The notes: generated by a model not told the origin, from the sequence alone. Shown: positions 1 through 7,870, counted from the first letter of the stretch. The stretch is 23,443 nt of DNA from T3Sed10-241 sp036796255 (GCA_036796255.1 DAIRDH010000050.1:1-23443); one strand, 5' to 3'. Made by a program: numbers and translations.

Positions 1-335
1 TCGCTGAAGCCAAATGCGCCACCGACTATAAACACCGTTCTACGGTGGCCTGCTGCCATATATTTTTCGAGCCTTTCGGCAAATGCCCTGCTGCCCATGC
101 TGCTGCCATTTTCATCGAGCAGTACAGCAAAGTCGCCATGGTCGAGGGCCTGAAGAATGGCCTCTCCCTCGGCTTTCTTGCGCTGATCGTTAGGAAGTTT
201 CTTCCAGATTTTTTTCTCCTCAATGATGGCCACCTCCACCGGGGCATAATGTTTGAGGCGGGCGAGGTACATTTCCATCCCATCACGAATATATGGGCTT
301 CTGGTGCCGCCTATGCAAAGAAGTGTTATTTTCAC
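1..335 (-). CDS. rlmH: RlmH, 23S rRNA pseudouridine-1915 N3-methyltransferase (partial, C-terminus outside the window)
   Basis: RlmH is a SPOUT-class methyltransferase that uses S-adenosylmethionine to methylate pseudouridine 1915 in helix 69 of 23S rRNA on the assembled 70S ribosome. The minus-strand reading from a GTG at 333-335 starts KITLLCIGGTRSPYIRDGM and continues through LLDENGSSMGSRAFAERLEKY to FIVGGAFGFS. This matches the family start (MKI.ILAVGK) and the glycine-rich FVIGG.xG SAM-binding loop. About 111 residues are present of the usual 155 or so; the knotted C-terminus lies beyond base 1. GTG is chosen because no ATG lies in frame nearby and the family alignment starts exactly there. 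It is divergent from the small secreted protein at 429, an arrangement I recall from Flavobacteriales. Identity is confident; the start codon is slightly less so. Confidence 0.9.
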   Translation of the reverse strand, partial: MKITLLCIGGTRSPYIRDGMEMYLARLKHYAPVEVAIIEEKKIWKKLPNDQRKKAEGEAILQALDHGDFAVLLDENGSSMGSRAFAERLEKYMAAGHRRTVFIVGGAFGFS

Positions 336-352
336 GGTGTGAATATAGCAAT

Positions 353-379
353 TGCCTGTGCAGATGGCCTACACAGGCA
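353..379. repeat. 8-bp inverted repeat in the rlmH / DUF4783 divergent intergenic region
   Basis: TGCCTGTG at 353-360 is the exact reverse complement of CACAGGCA at 372-379, with an 11-nt spacer. It lies between two divergently transcribed genes, where a regulator could bind both promoters. No factor can be named, and it could also be chance or an RNA hairpin in the 5' leader of rlmH. Confidence 0.4.
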
Positions 380-428
380 GGAATACGTGGCTTGATATTT
401 GCTTCAAAAGATCTTTCAAAAGCCCTCA

Positions 429-818
429 ATGATGACCCGTTTTATACTCTTTTTCAGTTGCATCATGGCCTTTGCTACCGGAGTAGCACAAGACGCTGAC
501 CGCGATTTGATAGCCGAAGCCATCAGGACGAGCAATGCCAGAGCACTTTCTGCACATTTCACCAAAACAGTTGACCTCACCGTTGGCAAAGTGGAGGAGG
601 TGTACAGCAAAGAGCAGGCAGAGGTGATTCTCACACGCTTCTTCAACGACCACACTTCCAAGGCCTTTACCATCAAGCATGAAGGGCGTTCGAAACTCGA
701 CGACCACTTTTACATTGGCGATCTTCAAACTTCAAATGGAGATTACCGGGTTACTTTTTTTCTGAAGAAAGAAGCCCCAGGCTTCAAGATTCGCCAGTTG
801 CGCCTCGAAAACGACTAA
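429..818 (+). CDS. Small secreted DUF4783-like protein
   Basis: This is a 129-residue protein starting at tandem ATGs (429 and 432). It opens with a signal peptide (MTRFILFFSCIMAFATGVAQ, cleavage probably after the AQ), a form typical of exported Bacteroidetes proteins. The mature part of about 105 residues is predicted mixed alpha/beta. It has the pattern of the small lumazine-binding-like DUF4783 proteins: helix (IAEAIRTSNARALSAHF), VDLTVG, then EVYSKEQAEVILTRFF, and strands ending in FKIRQLRLE. The function of that family is unknown. In relatives such genes lie next to rlmH and nadC, and here rlmH is divergent upstream. An upstream in-frame TTG at 399 would add ten residues in front of the signal peptide, so it is not preferred. 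The 3' end converges on the glycosyltransferase gene with a 3-bp gap. Confidence 0.75.
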   Translation: MMTRFILFFSCIMAFATGVAQDADRDLIAEAIRTSNARALSAHFTKTVDLTVGKVEEVYSKEQAEVILTRFFNDHTSKAFTIKHEGRSKLDDHFYIGDLQTSNGDYRVTFFLKKEAPGFKIRQLRLEND

Positions 819-821
819 GCA

Positions 822-1973
822 TTAAGCAGGCTGGCCTGCAATCCTTTCAAATATTTCGAGCTGATTGTCAATGAAGTACTTGCGATCGAATCGCTGCCTT
901 CCGGCAAATGCCGCTTCACTGTACTCCAGTCTTTTCGCTGTGTTGTCCTGCAGTTCGCGCATGGCCTGTACGAGCAAAGTGTGGTTTTGTCCTTCAATCA
1001 CGGTTCCATTCACACCGTGCTGAACCACCTCGCGGCATCCACGGCTGTCGATGGTGATCACGGGTACACCCATGGCCAGTGACTCCATAAGGTTTACGGG
1101 AAGTCCTTCGCGCTCCGATGGAAATACATTGAGATGCGATACGGCGAGGTAGTCCTGCACGTTTTCTCTCCAGCCCACTTTGATCAGGCTTGCATCTGAA
1201 GTCAGCAGTTTTTCAAGCTTCGGTTCGAGCTTCGTGGGGTGGATGCGGTCTTTTTCGCCGACAAGCAGGAGTTTGGAGTTGGGGTGTGATTCTTTCACTT
1301 CCGCAAAAGCGCCCACGACTTTGTCGAAACCTTTAAACTGGGTTTGCCGGCCGATGAAGATGTAGACAAAATCACTTTCCTCGATGCCGCAACTCTCGCG
1401 TATATCGGCTTTGCGCTCCTCGGTCACGCTATCGGGATGGAAGCGCTCAAGGTCGCAGCCCATGCCAAATGAATCGAGCACACGCACGGAGGCCTGGGGC
1501 GCATTGCGCTGCAGGTAGTCGCGGTCATCGTCGGTGAGCACGAATACCTCGTCGACCTGTTCAGCGCTCCATTTTTCCGCTTTGGCAATTACGCGTCGGC
1601 GCCAACCATTGATCAGGGGCGAACCGAGTCCGTGGATGGTGCCAGTAGTGGGAGGCCAGCTGTCTTCGCGGGCCAGCATGGAGGTAAACAATGCCGCTGA
1701 GAAGTGAATGTTGATGATGTCCGGTTGGATTTCTCTTACCAGTTTTTTCACACTTTGCGCTGCAGCGTAATGCTTGAAAGGATCGATGGCACGGGGAAAA
1801 TCGATGTCATGCACAGCGCACTTGATCTCCCTGCGATAGGCTGAAATGCGGGCAATGTGCTTGCGCGAAGTCGCCAAATGCACATCGTGGTTGCGGCTGG
1901 TAAGGGTTTCAATCAAATCCTCCAGAAAGGTGAAGTAATTGGTGATGGAAGGTATAATGAAGAGAAGTTTCAT
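822..1973 (-). CDS. GT4-family glycosyltransferase
   Basis: This 383-residue GT-B-fold retaining glycosyltransferase of family GT4 probably moves a sugar from a nucleotide donor to a cell-envelope glycan or lipid carrier on the cytoplasmic face. The N-terminal Rossmann domain (1-180) begins KLLFIIPSITNYFTFLEDLI with the family pattern and has INIHFSAALFTSM near 86-99. The C-terminal donor domain has IFIGRQTQFKGFD at about 205-217 and the EX7E motif, E289 to E297, within SEREGLPVNLMESLAMGVPV. It resembles EpsD/PglA-type capsule and O-antigen enzymes. It stands alone here, with glucosaminidase in the same direction 177 bp upstream, so acceptor and sugar cannot be deduced. A good -7 box lies 38 bp upstream of the ATG. 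Family assignment is firm; substrate is unknown. Confidence 0.88.
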   Translation of the reverse strand: MKLLFIIPSITNYFTFLEDLIETLTSRNHDVHLATSRKHIARISAYRREIKCAVHDIDFPRAIDPFKHYAAAQSVKKLVREIQPDIINIHFSAALFTSMLAREDSWPPTTGTIHGLGSPLINGWRRRVIAKAEKWSAEQVDEVFVLTDDDRDYLQRNAPQASVRVLDSFGMGCDLERFHPDSVTEERKADIRESCGIEESDFVYIFIGRQTQFKGFDKVVGAFAEVKESHPNSKLLLVGEKDRIHPTKLEPKLEKLLTSDASLIKVGWRENVQDYLAVSHLNVFPSEREGLPVNLMESLAMGVPVITIDSRGCREVVQHGVNGTVIEGQNHTLLVQAMRELQDNTAKRLEYSEAAFAGRQRFDRKYFIDNQLEIFERIAGQPA

Positions 1974-2011
1974 TCAGCTGCAGTCGCCCTGTTCTGAGAG
2001 GCCATGAACGA

Positions 2012-2019
2012 CAAATATA
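2012..2019 (-). promoter_or_regulatory. Bacteroidetes -7 promoter box for the glycosyltransferase
   Basis: TATATTTG on the minus strand is a full match to TAnnTTTG, the -7 element used by the Bacteroidetes primary sigma factor. It gives a leader of about 30 nt before the ATG at 1973. The -33 region holds only a weak T-rich match. Confidence 0.45.
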
Positions 2020-2150
2020 GCACCTTAAGTCGTGGACTTAAAATAAGTGTCCCGCTTTGCAGTAAATTTAACTTTGGCTTGAACTTGGGGAATTGTCGAT
2101 AAAGCTGGTAAAATGCTTGTTCAAACTATAAAACAGTTATACCGCTGTAC

Positions 2151-3095
2151 TTAACGGAGCACCACTTCCTCGCCCGGTTTGGGGTCGTATCCAGGCTCAA
2201 AACCAGACCGCTTTTCGAGCTTTTTGATTTTGACGCCGTACATCTGTGATATGTCGCGCATGCTTTCGCCCTGCTTCACAATGTGGGTGCTGGCTTTGGC
2301 TGCCTTGTTGCGTTTAGGTTGCAGGTACACGCGCGTACCTGATGCTATCGTTTCTCCCTTTTCAAGGTCGTTGTAGCGCCTCAACTGCCCAGGCAGAATA
2401 TTTAGTTTGCGGGCCAGTGACTCCGGACTTTCCTGCGCTTCGGCGACGATGTACTTGATGCGGTTGTCGCTCAAAAAGATTTTAGACTCCTGGCCTAAAT
2501 CGACTACAATGTCACCGCCACTGCCCGATTTATTATTGGTGTTGCCTTTGGCTACGGGTTTGTTTTTCGGCATGTTGCCCATGGCCATTTGGTCATAGGC
2601 AGCGAGGTTGTTCTCTTCAATGATGCGAATGAGGAGCTCCGGATACTTCGGGTTGGTCGCATATCCGGCCTGCTTGAGGCCCTTGGCCCAGGCCTTGTAA
2701 TCAGTGATGTTGAGGTCGAACAGAAAAGCATATCGCGGCCGCTTCAGGAAAAGGCTGTGGTCTTCAAAGCTCTGCTTGGCATTGTCGTACTTTCTAAAGC
2801 ATTCGTTGCGGGCGTCGTCGTCGTGGTATACTTTTTTGCCAGTCCAGTCGTGGCATTTAATGCCAAAGTGGTTGTTGGCATCGCGGGCCAGCCGGCTGTT
2901 GCCATCGCCGCTTTCGAGAATGCCCTGCGCAAGGGTAATGCTGGCGGGGATGCCATGCTGCTGCATTTGCAACATGGCCTGGTCTTTCCACATTGAAATA
3001 TAATCCGATCTGGTGTACCTCGCTTTGGGATCACCCGCACTGACTGCCACCGGCGTCAATGTGATTAAACAGAAAATCAAGAGGGTTCTCAACAT
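2151..3095 (-). CDS. Secreted N-acetylglucosaminidase (GH73) with two LysM domains
   Basis: This 314-residue peptidoglycan hydrolase cuts the GlcNAc-MurNAc backbone. A signal peptide spans 1-20 (LLIFCLITLTPVAVSA). The glucosaminidase domain covers about 28-170, with IPASITLAQGILESGDGNS carrying the catalytic Glu61, NHFGIKC at 75-81 and GYATNPKYPELL at 144-155, all standard for the FlgJ/AcmA fold. A Gly/Asn/Lys-rich linker of about 30 residues follows. Then come a degenerate LysM (about 210-262, YIVAEAQESPESLARKLNI) and a clearer LysM (about 270-314, HIVKQGESMRDISQMYGVKI) that would bind peptidoglycan. The length and one-catalytic-plus-LysM layout are usual for Bacteroidetes cell-separation enzymes. 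It is monocistronic, with its own promoter. Likely a periplasmic enzyme for daughter-cell separation or wall turnover; that specific role is inferred. Confidence 0.9.
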   Translation of the reverse strand: MLRTLLIFCLITLTPVAVSAGDPKARYTRSDYISMWKDQAMLQMQQHGIPASITLAQGILESGDGNSRLARDANNHFGIKCHDWTGKKVYHDDDARNECFRKYDNAKQSFEDHSLFLKRPRYAFLFDLNITDYKAWAKGLKQAGYATNPKYPELLIRIIEENNLAAYDQMAMGNMPKNKPVAKGNTNNKSGSGGDIVVDLGQESKIFLSDNRIKYIVAEAQESPESLARKLNILPGQLRRYNDLEKGETIASGTRVYLQPKRNKAAKASTHIVKQGESMRDISQMYGVKIKKLEKRSGFEPGYDPKPGEEVVLR

Positions 3096-3136
3096 GTTAT
3101 CAACACAATTGTGGATTGCGAAAAAGCGCTAAACTC

Positions 3137-3144
3137 CAAAGGTA
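3137..3144 (-). promoter_or_regulatory. Bacteroidetes -7 promoter box for the glucosaminidase
   Basis: TACCTTTG on the minus strand matches TAnnTTTG fully. It lies 41 bp upstream of the ATG at 3095. A run of T residues, without a clear TTG, occupies the -33 position. Confidence 0.45.
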
Positions 3145-3204
3145 GCGCAGCTTTGAGGCGATTCCATGAAAAAAACGCAGGTTTGTTCACATTATTCTGT
3201 GAAT

Positions 3205-4164
3205 TCAACAATCGGGGTAGAGACTTGTCCCGATTTTACGCTCCATTGCGCCGATTCCCTGCATGCCGCCGGTGTGAATAATCAGCCATTTTTCATTATT
3301 CACCTCCACATTATCCCGCTTGAGCCTTCCGGTAAAATCAATCATGGCATAGGCACATTTTCCTGTGTAAACGGGATCCAATTTTACCCCCGTTTCCCTG
3401 AAAAAGGAACGCATGAAATCAATGAGCTCAGGGGTGGTTTTGGCATAGCCTCCGAAGTGGTATTTATCGAGAATTTCCACATGCTCCATCACGGAGCGCT
3501 CGGTCTCCTCATCCTGCAGCAGTGCCTTTGCATGGGCGGCTACCTCATCACGGAGAAAGGCCCCGCCCTTGAGTGCAGACACGCCATAGAGCATGCTTTG
3601 GCGGGGGTTGTTCAAGGCAATTCCGCTTAGGGTGGTTGCTGTGCCACAAGCTACAAACACCCTGTCAAAGGCAATGTCGGTTTCCTTCAAAATGTCCATG
3701 CAGCCCATTACCCCAAGCAGGTTGGCACCGCCTTGTGGAATGTGGTAAAAATGTCCGAACTGCGCTTTCAATTCATCCATAAAGTCCCAGCTGCCCGCTT
3801 CGCGAAATTGCGCGCGGCTGATGCGCTGAAGCAGCATGCCCTTCGACGCGGCGAAGCTCAGGGTGGGATTCTCTAGGTCGGCATCTTCGCCACGGATGAT
3901 GCCAATGGTTTTGAGTCCCATGATGGCTCCTGCAGCGGCCGTGGCGGCAATGTGGTTGGAATGCGCACCGCCAAGTGTGAGTAAGGTGTCGCTGCCACGC
4001 TGCTGCGCTTTTGCGATGTTGTATTTCAACTTGCGCCATTTGTTGCCCGATACCTGGGGGTGTATCAGGTCGTCGCGTTTCATGTACACTTCAATGCCCA
4101 TGGCGTTGAGCGACTGAATGCTCAGGCGCTCTATCGGGCTGGGAAGTACGAAGGGGGTGTCCAC
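3205..4164 (-). CDS. PLP-dependent ACC deaminase / D-cysteine desulfhydrase family enzyme
   Basis: This 319-residue fold-type II PLP enzyme belongs to the family that includes 1-aminocyclopropane-1-carboxylate deaminase and D-cysteine desulfhydrase. Visible motifs: VYMKRDDLIHPQVSGNKWRKL with the Schiff-base lysine K42, the substrate/cofactor loop GGAHSNH at 65-71, QGGAN near 143-147, ACGTATTLSG (phosphate-binding Gly/Thr turn) near 172-181, and HTGG near 297. The gene starts with GTG at 4162-4164; the first in-frame ATG would cut off the conserved FVLPSPIERL segment, so GTG is preferred. It is divergent from rnhB across 54 bp, and a strong promoter lies almost on the start codon. Substrate cannot be read from sequence: Bacteroidetes members are often annotated as ACC deaminase, but D-cysteine or another beta-substituted amino acid is equally possible. 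Confidence 0.85.
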   Translation of the reverse strand: MDTPFVLPSPIERLSIQSLNAMGIEVYMKRDDLIHPQVSGNKWRKLKYNIAKAQQRGSDTLLTLGGAHSNHIAATAAAGAIMGLKTIGIIRGEDADLENPTLSFAASKGMLLQRISRAQFREAGSWDFMDELKAQFGHFYHIPQGGANLLGVMGCMDILKETDIAFDRVFVACGTATTLSGIALNNPRQSMLYGVSALKGGAFLRDEVAAHAKALLQDEETERSVMEHVEILDKYHFGGYAKTTPELIDFMRSFFRETGVKLDPVYTGKCAYAMIDFTGRLKRDNVEVNNEKWLIIHTGGMQGIGAMERKIGTSLYPDC

Positions 4165-4168
4165 AAGG

Positions 4169-4200
4169 CAAAGTTAGAATGTTGCCCGCTTTTACCGCAA
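4169..4200 (-). promoter_or_regulatory. Full Bacteroidetes promoter (-33 TTG, 21 nt, -7 TAACTTTG) at the PLP-enzyme gene
   Basis: Read on the minus strand, TTG (4200-4198) is followed by a 21-nt spacer and TAACTTTG (4176-4169). This matches the TTG-N19-21-TAnnTTTG consensus. Only four bases separate the -7 box from the GTG start, so transcription would begin at or next to the start codon. Confidence 0.55.
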
Positions 4201-4218
4201 AGTTTTAATTTCGCGCTT

Positions 4219-4836
4219 ATGGCAGTACTTCTTGAATGTCACCTGGCCGATGTGCCCGAAGCGGGTTGTGATGAAGCCGGCCGCGGCTGCCTTGCAGGTC
4301 CTGTGGTTGCGGCTGCAGTCATTTTGCCGAAAGGCTGGAACCACCCCATGCTCAACGATTCAAAACAGCTGAGCGAAAAAGCGCGAAATGCCCTGAGGCT
4401 CATCGTTGAAAAAGAAGCCCTGCACTGGTCCGTAGGCTGGGTATGGCCTGCCGAGATTGACGAAATCAACATTCTGAATGCATCCTTTCTGGCAATGCAC
4501 CGTGCCATAGATCAGCTCAGTGTGTTGCCTGAGCACCTGCTCATTGACGGCAACCGATTCAACCCCTACGCGGAGGTAAAGCACCTCTGCGTGGTGAAGG
4601 GCGATAGCAAATACCGCAGCATAGCGGCGGCCTCGGTGCTGGCCAAAACCCATCGCGATGCCTATATGGAAGCCCTTCACCTTGACCATCCGCACTACGG
4701 ATGGCTGCGCAACAAGGGCTACCCGACGAGGCTGCACCGCGAGGCCATTGCCGCAGTGGGCCCGAGCGCATACCACCGCATGAGTTTCGCCTTGCTGCCC
4801 CGCGAAGCCGCAGCTGTTGAGGATGTGATGAAGTGA
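4219..4836 (+). CDS. rnhB: Ribonuclease HII
   Basis: This 205-residue RNase HII removes misincorporated ribonucleotides and cleaves the RNA strand of RNA-DNA hybrids in the cytoplasm. The start is ATG at 4219, giving MAVLLECHLADVPEAGCDEAGRG; an upstream in-frame extension would run through the neighbouring divergent gene and has no family match. Catalytic carboxylates are all visible: D18 and E19 (DEAGRG), D110 (LLIDGN) and D129 (KGDSKYRSIAAASVLAK). NDSKQLS at 46-52 and HPHYGWLRNKGYPT near the C-terminus are further signatures. Length is typical. Its 5' region overlaps the promoter space of the divergent PLP-enzyme gene. A possible -33 TTG (4182-4184) and a one-mismatch -7 box TAATTTCG (4206-4213) lie immediately upstream. 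Confidence 0.95.
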   Translation: MAVLLECHLADVPEAGCDEAGRGCLAGPVVAAAVILPKGWNHPMLNDSKQLSEKARNALRLIVEKEALHWSVGWVWPAEIDEINILNASFLAMHRAIDQLSVLPEHLLIDGNRFNPYAEVKHLCVVKGDSKYRSIAAASVLAKTHRDAYMEALHLDHPHYGWLRNKGYPTRLHREAIAAVGPSAYHRMSFALLPREAAAVEDVMK

Positions 4837-4893
4837 ACAGCACTATGTGCAAATGCAGTCTGGCTATGAAGCCCCGGACGGCTTGCTTCTCTA

Positions 4894-4901
4894 TACATTT
4901 G
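4894..4901 (+). promoter_or_regulatory. -7 promoter box for the 918-residue protein
   Basis: TACATTTG is a full match to TAnnTTTG, 19 bp before the TTG start at 4921. The -33 element is not obvious. Confidence 0.4.
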
Positions 4902-4920
4902 CGGTAAAGCGAAACCTGTT

Positions 4921-7677
4921 TTGAAAAAAGTCATTGGTATACTCCTCTTGCTCGGCGCTGTGGTGACGGGACTGATCTACATGTACAGCACCGGCGATGA
5001 TCGCTCGGCCGGCGGCAGCGATGTACTCAAGGCAATTCCCTCTGATGCGGCACTCATTTTCGAGAGCAAGAATGCGGCTGACATCTGGCGCGACTTGTCG
5101 CAGAGTAGCGTGATATGGGAAGAACTCCAGGCAACCGATTTGTACTTCAGGCTCAATGCCATAGGCCATGGGCTTGACTCGGCCATGCGCGCCAGGCCTG
5201 ATCTGCGCAAGTACCTGGATAGAAAGTCCATCGCCATCAGTGCTCATTCATCTGGGGCACGCAGCTACAGTTTTCTCCTGGCCATGCCGCTCAGGGGGCA
5301 GGCCGAAGCAGGCGATATAGGCGCCGAAATTATTGAAATATTCAAGCCAAGCGAGCCTGTAAAGTCACGTACGTACAACGGTGTGCAGATCAACACGCTT
5401 CAACCTTTTTTTGCGGACAGCCCCATTTCATTTTATGTTTCAGAAGGCTTGCTGATCATTGGCCTCACCAATATACTTGTGGAAGAATCGGTAAGGGCAC
5501 TCAAAGAGAATGCCCACGTGCTGACAGACGCCGCATTCCTTCGTGCCCGTGAGACTGCCGATGCCAATGCAAGGGGTCAGCTTTTTGTACACCACAGCCG
5601 CCTTGCCGCAGTGGTGAAGCCATATACGGCGAGCTCCTTCAGCGCTTCCCCGTTTTTTCAGGTGCCATTTGCCAACTGGTCAGCACTTGACCTCACCATG
5701 AAGTCCAATGCTTTTATGCTGAATGGATTTGCCCAGGCCGCCGATAGCGCCAATGCTTGGGTAGCCCGCTTTGCGAACCTGAAAGCACCAGAAGTGGAGG
5801 TGTTGCCTTACCTGCCTTCCAATACAGCCTACTTTGCCTATTACGGTTTTGGTGATTTCAAGGCTTACCTTCAGCGGCACAACGCCAGTTTGGAGGCTCA
5901 AGGCATCAGGTACAAGAGGGTGAAGGCCATTGGTGAATTCAAGGATCAATGCAACTGCGATGCGGAAAAACTCGCCCTTGAATGGATGGGCAGCCAGGCT
6001 GCAGTGTTTATCACCGAGCCCGCCCAAACGGATTACAGTTCAAACCAATTTGCGCTGTTTCACACCAGCGATAAAAGCCTGGCCGATGAATCTCTTCAGC
6101 AATTGGCTGAGGCTTTTAGGGGGCCTGAGCAGGAAGCAACAGAGGGCGAAGAATTTGAAGGGCACATTATTCAGCATTTGCAATTTGGCAGCCTTTACGG
6201 AACCTTGCTCGGCAATGCTTTTGACCAGCTACAGAATCCTTATGCGGTGCGCATTGACGACATGGTTTATTTTGGCAATTCACTCAATAGCCTTCGCCTG
6301 CTCGTGCAATCGGTCGATGCCAAACGAAGCCTTGACCTCGACGAGTCATTTGCCGATGTGAGGAGCCAAATGGGCGCTGAAGTTCACTTCGCATTTTACA
6401 GCGCCATGTCGCGTTCCACCTACATTTACGAAGCGATGCTGCAAGAGAAAGAGCGCACTTCACTCTCCGAACGCCGCGAAGTGGTGCGCAAGTTTCAGGG
6501 ATTCCTCTACGCGGTGAAGCACCACAAGAACGACCTTTACTACACCAATGTATTCTTCAAGCACAACCCCACGTATGCGCAGGAAACCTCAGCGCTCTGG
6601 GAAGCAAAACTCAAGGCGGCGATAGCGGGCAAATTTCATTTGGTGAAAAACCACTATTCCAATGCCCTTGAAGTATTGGTGCAGGATACGGACCATAGAA
6701 TTTACCTGCTTTCGGGCACTGGAAAGATCTTATGGGAGGCCACGCTCGATGGCGCTATACAGGGCGATGTGACGCAAATTGACGTGTTCAAGAACCGCAA
6801 GCTGCAAATGGCCATGTCCACGGCCACCAAGCTCTATGTGCTCGACCGAAATGGCAACAGCATTGACGGTTATCCAGTTGCCCTTCCTGCAAAAGCAAGT
6901 GCTGCCATGGCTGTGGTCGATTACGACAATTCACGCGATTACCGCCTCTTTGTGCCCCTCAGCGATGGCCGCGTGATGGCCTGGGATGCAGCAGGAAAGG
7001 CGGTAGAGGGCTGGTCGTTTACGGATGCGGAAGCGCCGATCACTACAGCGATTGAGCACATCAGGGTGCGCAGCAAGGATTATCTTTTTGCAGCAAATGC
7101 CAAAGGCAAGATACACCTGCTCGACCGCCGGGGCAATTCACGGCATGCTGTTGACTTGCCCATTCCCGAAGGCGCCATGAAGCCTTACCGCATTGAGCAT
7201 CCCGATCAACTGATCAGTTCGGGGGCGCTGCATGTGCTCGATAGCGCGGGCGTGATGTACGCCATCGGTTTCGACAGCAGGATGGAGCGGCTCGACCTGG
7301 GCATTAAGAATCCCCGCAGCAGTGGATTTGCTGACCTGGATGGCGACGGCAAGATGGACTGTGTGGTTCAGCTCAAAGCTGGCGCGGGTGCATTCAGCCT
7401 TGACGGCAAAAGGATTTTTGATATCATGCAAGATGACCTGAATGCACCGCTTCAATTGCACCAGCTCGAAGGTGGCAAAACGCTGATCAGCGCTGTGGAC
7501 AAGGAATCATCAAAGTGCTATTTGTTTACCCAGACTGGACAAGCGGTTGAAGGATTTCCGTTGATCGGGGATGTGTTGCCCGCGCTCGGTGATATCAATG
7601 GGGATGGCAACTATGTACTCGTAACCGGAACGGGCGATGGGGCGGTGTATGGGTATGCGGTGCAAAAAAGTTGGTAG
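4921..7677 (+). CDS. Membrane-anchored DUF3352-like protein with a C-terminal propeller-like domain
   Basis: This 918-residue protein starts at TTG 4921. The start is chosen because residues 1-21 (KKVIGILLLLGAVVTGLIYMY) form a single membrane anchor that the next Met would delete. Residues 30-560 are a large domain opening VLKAIPSDAALIFESKNAADIW and containing PFFADSPISFYVSEGLLIIG, a pattern I associate with Bacteroidetes DUF3352 proteins of unknown function. Residues about 575-918 form repeated blade-like strands (HRIYLLSGTGKILWEATLDG, KLYVLDRNGNSIDGYPV, GRVMAWDAAGKAVEGWSF). Calcium-loop-like DLDGDGKMD (about 805-813) and DINGDGN (about 891-897) suggest a PQQ/FG-GAP-type beta-propeller. It is probably exposed in the periplasm or on the surface. 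It could be an envelope scaffold or binding protein; no enzymatic residues were recognised. It ends in TAG (7675-7677), just before the N gap. A degraded copy of its last codons lies at 11227-11283. Confidence 0.7.
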   Translation: MKKVIGILLLLGAVVTGLIYMYSTGDDRSAGGSDVLKAIPSDAALIFESKNAADIWRDLSQSSVIWEELQATDLYFRLNAIGHGLDSAMRARPDLRKYLDRKSIAISAHSSGARSYSFLLAMPLRGQAEAGDIGAEIIEIFKPSEPVKSRTYNGVQINTLQPFFADSPISFYVSEGLLIIGLTNILVEESVRALKENAHVLTDAAFLRARETADANARGQLFVHHSRLAAVVKPYTASSFSASPFFQVPFANWSALDLTMKSNAFMLNGFAQAADSANAWVARFANLKAPEVEVLPYLPSNTAYFAYYGFGDFKAYLQRHNASLEAQGIRYKRVKAIGEFKDQCNCDAEKLALEWMGSQAAVFITEPAQTDYSSNQFALFHTSDKSLADESLQQLAEAFRGPEQEATEGEEFEGHIIQHLQFGSLYGTLLGNAFDQLQNPYAVRIDDMVYFGNSLNSLRLLVQSVDAKRSLDLDESFADVRSQMGAEVHFAFYSAMSRSTYIYEAMLQEKERTSLSERREVVRKFQGFLYAVKHHKNDLYYTNVFFKHNPTYAQETSALWEAKLKAAIAGKFHLVKNHYSNALEVLVQDTDHRIYLLSGTGKILWEATLDGAIQGDVTQIDVFKNRKLQMAMSTATKLYVLDRNGNSIDGYPVALPAKASAAMAVVDYDNSRDYRLFVPLSDGRVMAWDAAGKAVEGWSFTDAEAPITTAIEHIRVRSKDYLFAANAKGKIHLLDRRGNSRHAVDLPIPEGAMKPYRIEHPDQLISSGALHVLDSAGVMYAIGFDSRMERLDLGIKNPRSSGFADLDGDGKMDCVVQLKAGAGAFSLDGKRIFDIMQDDLNAPLQLHQLEGGKTLISAVDKESSKCYLFTQTGQAVEGFPLIGDVLPALGDINGDGNYVLVTGTGDGAVYGYAVQKSW

Positions 7678-7841
7678 TTCCAAAGTNNNNNNNNNNNNNN
7701 NNNNNNNNNNNNNNNNNNNNNNNNNNNNNNNNNNNNNNNNNNNNNNNNNNNNNNNNNNNNNNNNNNNNNNNNNNNNNNNNNNNNNNGGGCGATGGGGCGG
7801 TGTATGGGTATGCGGTGCAAAAAAGTTGGTAGTTCCAAAGT
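7632..7841. other. Scaffold gap (100 N, 7687-7786) flanked by identical 55-bp sequences
   Basis: Exactly 100 N separate two contigs. The 55 bases before the gap (7632-7686) are identical to the 55 bases after it (7787-7841). The duplication includes the last 46 bases of the 918-residue gene and its TAG. A 55-bp exact overlap and a 100-N spacer are what a k=55 de Bruijn assembly plus default scaffolding would leave, so the real sequence probably has a single copy and no gap. Reading frames drawn across the N run are meaningless. Confidence 0.85.
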
Positions 7842-7870
7842 TCATAAAGTTGGAAAGTTATAAAGTTGGT
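7837..7870. repeat. AAAGTT-rich tail repeat, copy A
   Basis: A 34-bp stretch is built from AAAGTT units (AAAGTTCATAAAGTTGG followed by AAAGTTATAAAGTTGG), directly downstream of the 918-residue gene. Near-identical copies occur at 11296-11328 (copy B) and, rearranged, at 12159-12202 (copy C). Confidence 0.7.

Noticed and set aside
826..839. GCAGGC-TG-GCCTGC palindrome at the convergent gene ends as a bidirectional terminator
   Set aside because: A two-base loop and no T-tract on either side. It lies inside the glycosyltransferase coding end and is most likely chance.
4060..4218. A longer rnhB start upstream of 4219
   Set aside because: The extra 53 residues would overlap the divergent PLP-enzyme gene and do not resemble RNase HII. 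The family N-terminus begins at MAVLLECHL.
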